64,000 nt of DNA. Source: Panonychus citri (Eukaryota > Arthropoda > Arachnida > Trombidiformes > Tetranychidae). The notes under the pieces are model-generated. The model made no database searches, was not told where the DNA came from, and saw only the letters and a list, made by a program, of their open reading frames with translations. Location: NCBI RefSeq assembly GCF_014898815.1, contig NW_026515416.1:248001-312000 (forward strand), in the 5' to 3' direction. Position 1 is the stretch's first letter; the number at the start of each line of letters is the position of its first letter. The position numbers and the translations under genes are program-made. This document shows, piece by piece, positions 23,920 to 37,900 of the stretch.

Positions 23920-25262
23920 AACTTTGGAATCATCGAGTTATTGTGATCAACAATTAACTAAATTGTTTTCCCGTTTGAAAAACAACAAGATCAATCAAAT
24001 TGAGTTGTTTAATTGTTAAATTTAATTAAAACAACGAAAAAAGAAAAGCAAAAGCCAAAGAAAACAATCAATACGAAATTAGTTGATTAACTTGGAGTTA
24101 ATAACAATTAATAAATCAAATCAAATCAATTTTCTGATTGGACTGATTATCAACTAAACAATCAACTTTTGTGATCACCTTAATTGTGCTGCCTATTAAT
24201 TAAGTCCAATGTTGATCAAGAACCGAAACGAACTAATAACAAAATTATCCTTTAATTGTTCAAGACTAAATCATCTGATGGTCAACCCAAACAACGACAA
24301 CAATTAAACAATGTTAATAAAAAATATTCACTCTATTGTAATAATATCTTAATTGTAACAATTTGCTAATTATCAAGAAAACAAAAAAAAACATCAACGA
24401 TAATAATAGTTACCATTAATTTTACACTTTTAAATAACTAAATCAATTGATTAAAATATAATTAAATTTTCAATCCCTTTCCAATTACCCAAGAAAAAGC
24501 TTAAAAATTTTAATTGTTTACTAATTATTATAAATAATTGTGATCTCAATAATTAATAAATTGTTTGAACAACAAAACAAAAACTTTTATCAAAACTTTT
24601 TTTGACGTTATTTTGTTTTAAATTACGCGCCAATTTAACAGCCAATCAAGTTAATCCAAATTTCACCAATTTAATTAACGGTGAAACAATTAAACTAACT
24701 GTCATTATTATGAATGAATTATTCAATATGATATAAAATTTGATGAGGAAGAAAATGAAAACACTAAAAGTAAACCATTACCTGAGTAGTTAAATGTTTC
24801 CTGTAGTAATTGAAACAAATGATATATTAACTATCGAGAGTCTAAATTGTTGTCACGATAAAGTTCATTAATAATCAACCTAATATATTAAATGATCAAG
24901 TGGGAGTTTAACTTTCATCAACATGATAATCAACAGATAATAATCATGATCATGAGAAGAGTAAAACTTTTACCAGGAGATATTCTGGTTCTCATTTCAA
25001 TGTTGAACCTGATTTTTCAGACTCCAATCAGTTAATTGTTCATCTAATTTACAATTAACCTTGTTCTTCATGTTGATTGATTAAATTCAATGGTAATTCA
25101 ATCGAACACCTTTTTTGTTTGTTTCTCTATCATCCATGTTAATTTAAAACCGTTCATTTTGATACCTTTCAATGTGATGTAATTTACATATAACTTGTAT
25201 CTTTTTACACCTGATCATCCTTTTCATCATCTTCATCTTCATCTTCACCATCACCTGATACC
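23920..25262. other. Spacer between the two Ig genes
   Basis: 1.34 kb with a possible polyadenylation signal AATAAA at 24110 for the upstream gene; the rest should contain the promoter and 5' UTR of the Beat gene. AT-rich, fewer GAT tracts than the introns, rich in TTAATTGTT-like words. No distinct site recognised. Confidence 0.4.
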
Positions 25263-25362
25263 ATGATGAAATATCATCTTGCTCCTTCATCCATTTTCAT
25301 GGCAATGATTAAGATGATGTGTCATCAACTTACCTGGTTAAGTATCAGTTTCCTACTTAAAG
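25263..25362 (+). CDS. beat: beat exon 1 (signal peptide)
   Basis: ATGATG start, 33 codons plus one base, donor GTAAAT. Ends with the hydrophobic stretch LTWLSISFLLK. Phase 1 matches exon 2. An alternative upstream or additional 5' exon cannot be ruled out. Confidence 0.55.
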
Positions 25363-28020
25363 GTAAATCCAATTTAAATTGTTCCTCTTAATTTATCAAC
25401 AGAATCTTAATCTTTTTTAGTTTTCATTTGATTTTCAATTCATTTTGTTTTGTTTTTTAAAGTTTAGTTTGATTTTAATTGTAATTTGATGAGAAGAAAA
25501 CAAATTTCAAAGTTAATTGTTTACAAACTGCAATTGGTTGCAAACTATTGTAAACAATTTAATCCATTAGATTTGTTATTTGATTGGAGTTTTGGGTTTT
25601 AGAGGAAACTTTTTGCTAACTGTAACTTTGACAATGACAGTTTGCTTTTTGTTGGTGAAACTGTTTCAAGATGTTAATTGTTGCAAGTTAATTTAGTTTG
25701 TCCTGGTTTTTGGTTTGCAATTTAAAAAAGACATTAGCTTTCATCGTATTTAAATTGTCATCATCTCCTCTGGTTGATGCTCATCATCTTAAGCTTTTTT
25801 TCAGCTTATTGTTGTTACTGTTATTGTGGGAGGTTGAGCTGAGGAAATGAACAATATTTTTAACTGGACATGAGGATAACACATGGAGATTTGTTGAAGA
25901 TGATGTTTTTTTATCTTCATCTTACAATGAGAGAGAGAGTAAAAGTTATCTTTGAAATTTGAGTACAAACAGAAATAGTAAAAGATGAGGAAGATAATAA
26001 AGAGAGAGAAAATTAGTTTGAAAAGAAAGTCATTCATTGATGAGAATGATTCACATTCGAAAATCATTTTTTTCTCATCCTTTTTTCTTCTTCTTCTTAA
26101 GAAAATAACTCATCCTTATCTCGTTCATCATCTTCACCATCTCTCGTTTCTCTTTTTTATCGGTGGTTATTTAGTTCTGACCTCACACTGACCTGACGGT
26201 TTTAAGCTCAATAGACTCAAGTTGCAAGTCTGTTCACTTTTCCCCATGATAACAGACTCAATTACGAGGACACTTATACTACTTTCAGTGGGTGGTGGTG
26301 GTGTGAGAGATGCCGAGTTACAGTTATATAGGGTGATTGGTAAAAATGTAAATGATGATGAGACGATGAAGATGAAGATGAAGATGCTAAAGATGATGAT
26401 AAGAAAGAAGATGAAACTTGGCAACGTTGAAAAGATAAAACCAATGATAAAATGAAGAGATGATTGTCCTTCATGTTTACGATAACAATAAAGGACTAAT
26501 TGTCTTTCCTAATAAAAACTTATCTTGAGTGGTTTCCGTTTCATATTACCAACAATTGATCATCAAGATGGCGACTGGAAAAACAAATTCAATTCTGTAA
26601 ACGATAATTTCATAATTCAGGGTAAATAGATTTATATTTATTTGGATTCATCATATTTATCATCCATGAGATTTTATCCATTTCCTCATCCTCCCATTTT
26701 GCCTTTTAACCCAAAGGAAAAATGAAAACAATCAACCAATTGATTCAAATTGATTCATAACAATCATCATCATCATCATCATGATCATCAACATGATTCA
26801 ATGATTTCCTTTGAAATAATAGTAATAACAATTTCAGATTAGCTGAGCGATGATTAATCTAATGCTGAATCTACCATTGGAACCATGAACACCATGTAGA
26901 TGATAAAAAGTAACCATTCAATTCATTTCTCTTGGGACATTGGAATCATAATCATGAAATGAATTCAAATTGAACCGAGAAAAAATTGTTGATCCTTTTT
27001 TTGGTTTAATCTTAATCCCTTAGGCGTTTTTGTTTACCGATTGTTGTTTAATCCAATTTGATATTTATTTAAACGGTAAATTGATTGTTAATAAACTTTT
27101 CTATTCCAATTTAATTTAAATACTATTTTCAATTACGTGCTAGGAAATTTAAATCACTTATTATTAATACAATTACGATTAGGATAATACATGTAACATT
27201 GTAACTTTTTTATTCTGAAAAAAAACCAAACTTTTGATTTGTTTTCCTTGTATTAACTTAATCATTTACAATTAAAACTTTGTGATATTATTTGTGTTTG
27301 TTTTAAAAGCAATTAGTTGATTGTCAGTTTTACACCTACAGAGGTAAATTGTAATCAATTAATTTACACCGAAATCAAATTAACTTCTCAAAAAGGTGAT
27401 AATCAAAGTGAAATCTCAATGTGGGTTATTGGTAACACTGAGAGTGATAAAGTGATGAGGATGAGGATGAGGATGGAGATGAAGATGAGAATAAAAAATT
27501 ATACTAATAATTATGTGAGCAATTGAATCGTTTGCAACCTTGACCATGTAAAGAAGATAAATTATCATCGATTAATCATCTTTGTCCAGTCATCCACCCC
27601 ATCATCATCATCATCAAATGTCTTTGGAAGATGTTAAAAGATTTCAAGATGAGGATGAAGATGAAAAAAATATTTTCTTTTCTCTTCCATGTTAACACTT
27701 AATTGGAATCATGTTTACCTCAAACAAGTTCAATCTTCATCTTTTGATGAAGATTAAGAGACGGTAGCGAACGTTTTTTTCTTCATTTATCTTCTTTACC
27801 TTTTTTAGTATTACATTTAATATCATCCTCATCATCTTCATCACCAACACTGACCAAGTAATTAGTCTTAGTCAAACTTGATTAGAAAAGTGATCAGAAT
27901 CAACCAAATGATGAATTTGACTGTTTTTCCTTTCATTTGAAACCCACAGAAAAAACTTTCATCTTCATCATCATCGAAATCTGAGTTAAAAGTTACTAAC
28001 CCATCATCATCTTTATCATC

Positions 28021-28057
<37 letters not shown>

Positions 28058-28629
28058 ATTAATTCTTACATCATTTTGCTCCTTCTCATCGTCATCTTCA
28101 TTCAAAAACAATCAGCAAATACCATAGTGAATGATGATGATGGTGTAGATGATGAGGCAAAGATGAGAATGAGAAAAGGCCAAAGATAAAGATGCTGACG
28201 ATTATGGTGGAAGATCAAAAGAGAGAATGGAAAGAACGAAAATATTAACTGCTCTCATCTTCTTTCTCGGAAGATGAGAATTCCTAATGTTAAAATTTCG
28301 AATCTTTTCGGTTATCATCTTCTCTCTCCCTCTCTTTGTCTTCTCTTTTCGCTTTACTCATCAACTCTTCATCCTCTATCATCTTTGCCTCCATCACTTT
28401 AACCAGAAGATCCAATATCATATTACCCATTGAACATCATCCTGTTTTCATCTTTATCACTGTAAAGAAACAAAAATGCCAAATGAAAACCTTTCACTTC
28501 AATTTCTTATTCTTGCATTTTTGCATCTTCATCCCTCATCCTTCCTCCTCCTCCTTCAACCATCATCATCCCAAGCGTAAATGTTTGATGCTATTGTTGA
28601 CCAAAAGATGATGATGATGATAATGATGA

Positions 28630-28674
<45 letters not shown>

Positions 28675-31600
28675 ATAAACAGACAAACAAACAGATATTA
28701 CATTTTATCCCGCCCTTTACTGTTTACAACTGCTTCTGAAAGTGATGAGGATAAAATGATGAAACTGAAACAAAAATGCACTCAAAGATTCAACTAAGAT
28801 ACCAAGATGATGATAATCATCATCTTCCCAAACCCTATAACAGAAAATCACTAATATCGAAAGCCCGAAATGATCTATACATTTAAACCGTGAGATCGTT
28901 TTTTCCCATGTCCCATTATGATTACATCGCCATTTACAAAGATCATCTTGAAGCCAGAGACACTTCTGGTCACTTCCGATGGTCAACAGATGACATAACT
29001 ACTCCAATCACCACCATTACCAATCTTGACGTCTCTCTCTTCCTCTTCCTCAGATTTATATTATCATCATAGTGGTCAATGTCTACGATTGGTCAGCGTC
29101 TCTGTACCTTACATGGCATTTACTGGATCGGATGTTTCAATGAACTGTTCATATGACTCAGAAAATGATACAATCTACTCATTGAAATGGTATCACAATG
29201 AAACTGAATTCATCTCATATCGACCATCAGATCTAATCAATGTCCTCCGTGTCTATGAACTACCTGGTATAGCAGTGGACATGGACAATTTGACCGATGT
29301 TAAATTCATTGAATTGGTCAATCTTGACCATCAATCATCTGGACACTACAAGTGTGAAATTATTGCTGAAACAACATTTCAAACTGATTCAGATTCTGGT
29401 TACTTAAAGATTATCGGTAAGTTTAAATAGTTGAAACAATTAAAATGAAACCTCAAACAATTACCCTAATTGTTACATTTAAATGGCTAATTAACTAAGA
29501 TGCAGATTATTTAAAAGTAAATTGTTTCAAATTTTGTTTTTCTTTTCTGGTTAATTTAATTCACTTTATCAATGTTTACATTTACATGGTACATTTAATT
29601 GTTGCAATAATAGTTAATCCTTGAAACGAAAACATTTGATAACAATCAACAATTAACTGTCTTGGTTAATCCTGGTCAACTATCTATGAAATTTAATCAC
29701 AACAATTAACTAAATGTGGCACCAATCCAGAAATTAACCTTAAACAAATCAAATTAAATTTAGTTTTCTCCTTCAATTAACTTTTAAATTGTCCTACAAT
29801 TACCAAGATTTATCCAATTGATTAAGGAAGGGGAAAAAAGATTCCCAAATTGAATCAATTGTATTTATATGTATACAATTAACAATTAAATTGCTGGAAG
29901 TTAATCAACAATCAAATTGCTCACAATAAAAAGTAATCATAATATTAAGATGATAATTTGATTGAGTAAATTTAGTTTTTTTTTATTGTTACACTTTTAT
30001 CAGTCAATCAATTGATATCATGAAGATGAGGTCAGTTTTTAGTTCATTAAATAACTGACCATCATCATCATCATCATCAGGAGACCATGAAAAAAAACCA
30101 TTGAATGGATGATAAAGAAAGAGGAAGATGAAGATGAAGATGATAATTGAATGAGATCAATTTAACAATTTTTTTTCCAATAAAAGCTAAGGTATTTTCG
30201 GTTATCCTTAACTAATTGCAATTAACTAACAGATGATGAAGATGATGAGGATGCTGATGATGATTGACTTACTCCTACATCTTCCCTACACTTCCACAGT
30301 TCCTGTTATTTGTATTGTTGTCATCAATTAATTACCTTTACCTGAACCTCAGAATCTTCCTCATCCTTAGTAAATGATTTCTTTTTTTTCCTCAATCATT
30401 GGAAATCATTGATTGAAAACTATTTAATTTAACAATCAACCCTTGATTGTGATCATTTAGCTTATCCATATGTTGGTAATAATAAAAATCCAATCAGTTT
30501 AATCCGTAATTATTGTATTAGTTTGATTAACTTTTTAAATTCTCAATCCCAATTAAATAAAGTCAAGTTCAAATCTAAACAGTTTGTCTAATTATTTAAT
30601 AATAATATTGATTAATAACAATAAATTGTTTGTATTAATATTATTGACCTGATTGTAATTGTTTAACTATCATGGTGATCATAAATCAGGCCTGTAGGTA
30701 AAAGTTAATTGTTGGTGATTAGTTTTTGTAGTATTTTTTTTAGGTTTGGTTAACAATTTATGTGAATCAATTTTCAAAACGGAACCAGGAAAGGTCATTA
30801 AGATTGACCTACCCACCCACACACGAGTATGATGATGATTAAATTGGTAACAATTAAGTTAAATCATAACTTTAATTAACAAGAGTATTAATGATAAGTC
30901 TTGATTTCTGTTATTTATCTGGTTTTAAATCAAGTTGATCATTAATTTAATCCAGTTCGAGACAAAGTAGCTTTTGATGTTTCTTCAATCCAATTGATTA
31001 CGAAATGATGATGTAAGATGATAAGATGATGATAAGAGAAGATAATCTTTCAAAAGTTTATCTTTTTTTTTCTTCTTTCGATTTGTTTTCATTCATCAAA
31101 TGTACAGTTACGTTTTTCTTTTAGGTTTTCGTTTCGAGGTGACATTTAAGATCTCAAACTATTCAATGATTTAAACGTTAAGTGGATGATGAACGAAGAG
31201 AAAAAGATAAACTTTTATCATCAGAACTTTTTAGAAGCATCAATTTTTCAGAACTTTTGTCTTCCCCTTCCTCTTAGAACTTTGTTTTTTAAGAGTTCGA
31301 GGGAAAATTTTCCACCATGAAAAGATTTCATTGTCTTCCACCAATGTGAACCCATGGAACAACGTAAAAGCAAAAGTATATTATCTCTCTCTCTCTCTCT
31401 CAATGATATTATTCAGCTTTACACAAGAATGCTCTTCTCTCTCTCTCCCACCGCCATCACTTTTATCTTCATCTTAATCATCATCTTCATCCATTCTCAT
31501 TAAAAGCAATGAAAGTGACTCGCAAAGATCAGACAAACTTGAAGATCTTTTTTTTTTATCAAGATAGAGATGGAAGATAAATGCTCCAAACAAGGAGATT

Positions 31601-31961
31601 ATATTCATTCACCACCATCACCACCCTCTTCTTTCACCCACAGACCAACAGATACACTGAACACTCACACGGAATAAAAAAATCCAGAATATAAATAAAC
31701 CAGATCAAAGAGAATGAGAAAAAAATTTAAAAGTTCTGGTTCTTGAGGAGAAAAAAAGTTTCCTCAGAGGAAAAATTATTCCCACTGTTGACCTGATCAC
31801 CTTAGCACCAAAAACAAAGATGAATCTTATCATCACCATCAAGAATATCATCATCATCATACCTGGTTTATTTTTCCTTTGACGTTCCAATGGTTTGTCT
31901 AATTTTAAAGATTTTCATCTTTTTCTTTGTTAAATCAAATTGAGCCAAACGACAATCATTA

Positions 31962-31992
<31 letters not shown>

Positions 31993-34900
31993 CCACCTCC
32001 ACCGCCTTTCATACTCCCACCGAGGGCAGATAAATAATTCCATACATCTAATGACAGGTTTCAATATTTCAACAATCTAAACCTCCTCCATCATCACTAT
32101 CATCATTATCATCAGCAAAGTCTCCTTGTTGTTTATCTTACACTGGAAAAGGGAACGAGTCAATAGAAAATGGTTCCTTTGATGATAATGATGATGGAGG
32201 ATGATGATAGCTGCAATTGAGCATCAAATTTGTTGAAACTAGGTGAAGATTATCATCATTTCCACCCTCCACTTACCTCCTTCCCTTGTTTACTTTCACT
32301 TTTACTCTCTCATTTTTAAAATTCGAAAAAAATTCCTCTTCTCCCACCTTCTAATCATCACCCACTTCTTAACCTGGTCTTTGTCTTGAAATGCACCATT
32401 AGTTTCACTCTCTCTCTCTCTCAGCTCTTGTTTACCGTTACGCTTCATGAGCCCTTAGGGTAACATTGGAACCTCCACCCATCTCGATGTGTATTATTAA
32501 CTCAGGTAGATACAAGAAGGTGAAATCTTCTAATTTAATAAAACTTTCAAAAGAAAAGATGAAAAAAAAAGTTCTAACCTCTAATCTAATTGTAATCATT
32601 AAACTCGATAAAAATTAAAGTTCTAGAACTCAACAACTCATTGGTTCCTTTCATTAACTCTCACTAATCACATTAGTAATATTTGTAGATTATCCTAATT
32701 ACCTCAATCATCTTAAGCATTAGATAAACTTGGTTAATCATTTTGACAAACAATTAGATTATTTCAATTGAATTTTCTAATTGTTGTTGATGGAAAAACC
32801 TTCTCAACGCCATCTATTGATTACAACTTTGGGTTAGAACTTTTTTTTTTCATTCTCTTTCAAATGTTTCCATTAAAATCGTCACCACGTATTATTAATT
32901 ATTCAAAGCACGTTCATGATCAATTGTCTAACTAATTTACATAGATTGTATTTAGATGAATCATCAAATTGTTTAGATTGAATAATCTTTTCAATCTATT
33001 AAATGAATATGATTTTAATTCTGATTGATAGTTGATTAGTCATTGTGATTGTTATATTTATAATCCTAATTGTATTAGTTAAGATTAATTGTCATGATTG
33101 AGTTAAATTTAACTTTTAGATTCTTAAATCTTTAATCATCGTCACAATTTAAATGATTAACTTAATTGTTATTCGGACGATAGTTTAACTGTTGATCAAT
33201 AGAGTTGAGAAAAGTTTTTTTTTCAAATGTTCAGTTAATTGAAATGGTGATTATTTCAGAGCAATTGATTTAGTGTTAAATTGTTTCATTAATTAGTGTT
33301 TGGAGAAAGAGAGAGAGACAGAGAGTTGATGATGATTATCATCATGTTCATAAATATATCATCACCATAGGGATGAGGATGAAGATGAGAAGAAGAAAAA
33401 AAGTTTTCTCTTCGATATAAATAGTCTGATTTATGTTTTATCATCATGATTAAAGTTAATTGTAATTAAGGAAATAAGCTTAATGATGGATTACCTGAGA
33501 GACCTTATCTCCATCTTCTTGATGATGAAGATGAGACAAAACAAATCGATTATTTTTTTTCTTCTTTTTCTTTTTTCAGACTCATTAATGAATTAGGTGT
33601 AAATATGATGTACTTTAAATGTTTGGAATCATTTAAATAATTAACTGATCAAGTGGAGGTAAATTTTCACACTTAAATTTGGTTATGGTCAAAATTAGAA
33701 TCACAAATTCATTAGATGATTAGATGAATTAATTGGATGATAAGATGAAGTGAAAAACAATGAAAAGGAATCACTTTGAATGAATTGGAATCAGAATTGG
33801 AAATTAAGTTGATGTTCAATTGGAACATGAGATTTGAATACCAAGGGAGATGATGGAAGATAGAAGTGGGTGGTAGATGATGAGGATGAGGAAGAGAAGG
33901 TGGAAATTATTGAGAGAGAAATTGAATAGAAGAGAAAAAGAGAAGAAAAAAAACATTCGAAATGACATGAGTTCCATTCTATTCATTTGGTTTTCTATTC
34001 TTTGGCAGAATCAACTTGAAATTAACCCAACATAACGGTAACAATTATCATCATCATAACAACAACAATCAAAGGTTGTAAATTATTATCCTAAAACTAA
34101 TTGAGTTGGTGGTTCGAGTAACAATCAACTGATTGACATGATCAGGATACATGATGATAATATAACATGAAATGATTACGATTACGATTCTGAAACTACT
34201 CCTATGAAAAACCAATACAAATAAACTTGAATTAATGGTAACAATTATTTTCCTCGCGTTTATCAGAGTTTATTGTTAATTGTTCCACTTTGATTAGAGC
34301 TATTAATTGTAATTTATCTGGAAATTGATTTTATGATAGTAACAATTTAACTCCACAATCATCTTGAAACACACTCAGGCCAAGAAAGTTAATTGTTGTT
34401 GCGAGTTTACTTACTACTGTGTTTCAATTATTAATAATACATAAGTGAAAATCAGAAAAAAAGTTAATCCGATTGTGTCAACTAACTGTAAATAACAATG
34501 AACATGATTAAGTTTATTTTGGATTAAAAGTTTGACCAATGGTCAGAGAAAGAGAGAGAGAGAGAGAGAGAGTGTAATAACAACTTTGCTTGGTACTAAA
34601 ACTGGTTTAGTACCTGGTCTAACTTCCTTTAATTTTTCCTCTCTCTTCCTTTTCTTTCCACCATTTAGGAATCACTGGAGTTGGCACCTTTACGGTTCAA
34701 TTCACCATATTTGTCTTATTAAAGGTTCTAATAGTTATTAAATTAATCATAATAATCATCATAATTTTGACTATCAATGTTTACGTAATTTGTTATAAAG
34801 TCGTGATTACAATTTAAGTAAATAATTAACTCGGAAATTTGAACTAGATTCAATGGTGAATGAATTAATGTAATAAATCAATAAGTGATTCAATTGATCT

Positions 34901-37900
34901 TGGAAAACAATGGTGACCCTTGGACGTGATCTTCCACTTGTTTTATTTATCTCGTGTTTTCATGATAATTAACATGTTTGAAAAAAAACTTTCGCAAAAT
35001 TTATGTATTTGTACCTTTAGTTTCTGTTATTGTTTTTTGGTTTCTATAGTTTATTTCTCCATTTGTTTAATAGTTATAATATTTCAATAGTTTAGTTTAT
35101 ATGTTTGTTTCTCAGATTAGTGAACGATGATCATCCTACATGGTTGTTGATATTTTTTATTTCTCTTGCTGTTGTTCGGACGATAGTCTGACCTCACAAA
35201 CAAAGGGATAAATTACTGTTAATAATCGTTTCTTTGTCCTTTAAAATCGATTTTGCTTCGATCATTTTGAGATCGATTATAATGACTGAGAACCAGCTTA
35301 ACAAGTTTTTTTTAAACACAAACCCTGATAAAATTGTATTCGTTCAGATAGTTTAGTTTGCTGTAGTGTGAGGTAATTAAATCTTTATCCTATTTTCTGT
35401 TTAGGACTTTGGTGAATGTTCCGATTCTTGATACATACGTATCAGTTCAATAATTCTTTTTTTTTTCTTTGGCGAAACAAGTTATTGTAACTTAGTTATT
35501 AGTTATTATTGTGCTTCATTTGTCTTCTTGATAAGTAAATCGTTCGACTGAGTAACCTAGTTATTGGTTACAGTTGATCTTCGTTTGTCTTATTGGTGGT
35601 TAATTTGTCGAAACAAGTTATTGTAACTTAGTTATTAGTTACTATTGTGCTATTTGTCTTCTTGATAAGTAAATCGTCACAACGATTGAGTAACCTAGTT
35701 ATTGGTTACAGTTGATCTTCGTTTGTCTTATTGGTGGTTAATTTGTCGAAACAAGTTATTGTAACTTAGTTATTAGTTACAATTGTGCTTCGTTTGTCTT
35801 CGTGGTGACTAATTTGTCGAAATGATTGAGTAACTTAGTTATTGGTTACTATTGTGCTTCGTTTGGCTCAACATTTGGTTTATTTCGATTGAAAATTTAG
35901 TTATTAATTATCACTTTCGTCATTTGGTCAACTTCGTTTAAATTCGTTTGATAAACTAGTTATTGTTTATCACCTTCGTCATTTGGTCAACTTCGTTTAA
36001 ATTCGTTTGATAAACTAGTTATTGTTTATCACCTTCGTCATTTGGTCAATTTCGTTTAAATTCGTTTGATAAACTAGTTATTGTTTATCACTTTCGTTAT
36101 TTGGTTAAAATTCGCGATAATTTAGTTTTAATTACCATCTTCGTCATTTGGTTAATTTCGATTCAACATTTGGTTAAATTCGTTTGATAAACTAGTTATT
36201 GTTTATCACCTTCGTCATTTGGTCAATTTCGTTTAAATTCGTTTGATAAACTAGTTATTGTTTATCACTTTCGTCATTTGGTTAAATTCGCTTGATAATT
36301 TAGTTATTAATTATCATCTTCGTCATTTGGTCAATTTCGTTTAAATTCGTTTGATAAACTAGTTATTGTTTATCACTTTCGTCATTTGGTTAAATTCGCT
36401 TGATAATTTAGTTATTAATTATCATCTTCGTCATTTGGTAAATTTAGTTAAAAATTTGATTGCCTAATTTGGAGTGCTTTTGTTTATTTTGTTTTCTACT
36501 CATTGATTCGATTGTCCGTTGTCCCAAGAATCTGTGAAACTTTTGGTCTTTGGTTAATTGAGTTAACCGTTCGTTTCAAGATTTGTTGGTTCGTTTTATT
36601 TTTGGATTTAATAGTCAATTTGTTGTGAAAATTTGTCATAATAGAAAAATTTTGTATTTGATTCTTTAGATAATCTAGTTATTGATTATCATTTTGTTAT
36701 AATTTGCTATTTTAATAATTTGTCGTTCAAGTAGCTGATTCGATTGTCCGTTGTTCCAGGATCTGTGAAACTTTTGTCTTTTTGGTTGATTGAGTTAGCC
36801 GTTTATTTCAAGATTGCTGGTTCGTTTGTGTTGGATTTAATAGTCAGATTACATTGAACAAAAATTCTTAAGTATGACGGGCCGATATTTCGATGATACT
36901 TTGTTAAACAATATTAAAAACTTTGATGGAAATAATGCTGATCCCTATGATTGGCTTGACGATTTTGAACAAATAACTGAAGCTGCTGGCTTGAAAAATA
37001 TTGATAAATTAAGACGATTACCTGTTTATTTAATTGGTCCTGCTAAAGATTGGTATTTTGGTAGTATAAGAAGTAAACCTGTTGATCAACGACCAGCTAC
37101 TTTTGACGATTTGAAAGTTAAATTACTCGCAGCTTTTAAACAACCTTTCTATAAAAGATGAATTACTCTCAAATCGAAAATAAAACAACGAAGTAAGATG
37201 TTATATCTTATTTCTTTGAAATGGTTGGCCTGTGTGCTAAACTTGATCCAAATATGGATCTCGATGATAAAATAAGATATATTAAAAATGGATTCCTCCC
37301 TGGTATTTTAAAGTATATCGCTTTGGTAAAGGTTAATTCAATGGACGAATTTAAGGATTATGCCGTGGAAGCTGAATATTATTATCTTAAGAATAAATTT
37401 AATCAATAACTATTAAACTGGGTAATTGGTCTGGTGTTGGGAATTTTCATTTAAAATTTGGTTTCATTATCTATTGGACTTTGAACAATCTAACTGCAAC
37501 CTTCGATATGGAAATCTACCGAGTCGATTGAATAATTCTGCTCGTAAAAGGGACTTTACGAGGATGGCGCCCGGATGATGTAATAACAACTTTAGCCAGG
37601 TACTAAAACTGGTTTAGTACCTGGCTAAACCACCTCAACTTCCCCTTTAATTTTTCCCCTTCTCTCTCTTCCTTTTTCCTTTCCACCATTTTGTTAGGGA
37701 ATCACTGGAGTTGGCACCTTTACGGTGTTCAATTCACCACCTTATTTTGTCTTATTTAAGGTTCTAATAGTTATTAAATTAATCATAATAATCATCATAA
37801 TTTTGACTATCAATGTTTACGTAATTTGTTATAAAGTCGTGATTACAATTTAAGTAAATAATTAACTCGGAAATTTGAACTAGATTCAATGGTGAATGAA

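Noticed and set aside
34532..34741. 69-codon frame across the start of the 5' LTR
   Set aside because: It begins in the GA microsatellite (Arg/Glu repeats) and runs through noncoding LTR sequence.
35473..36440. CRISPR array
   Set aside because: Repeats are regularly spaced, but spacers are themselves repeated, the host is a eukaryote, and the array sits inside an LTR element.
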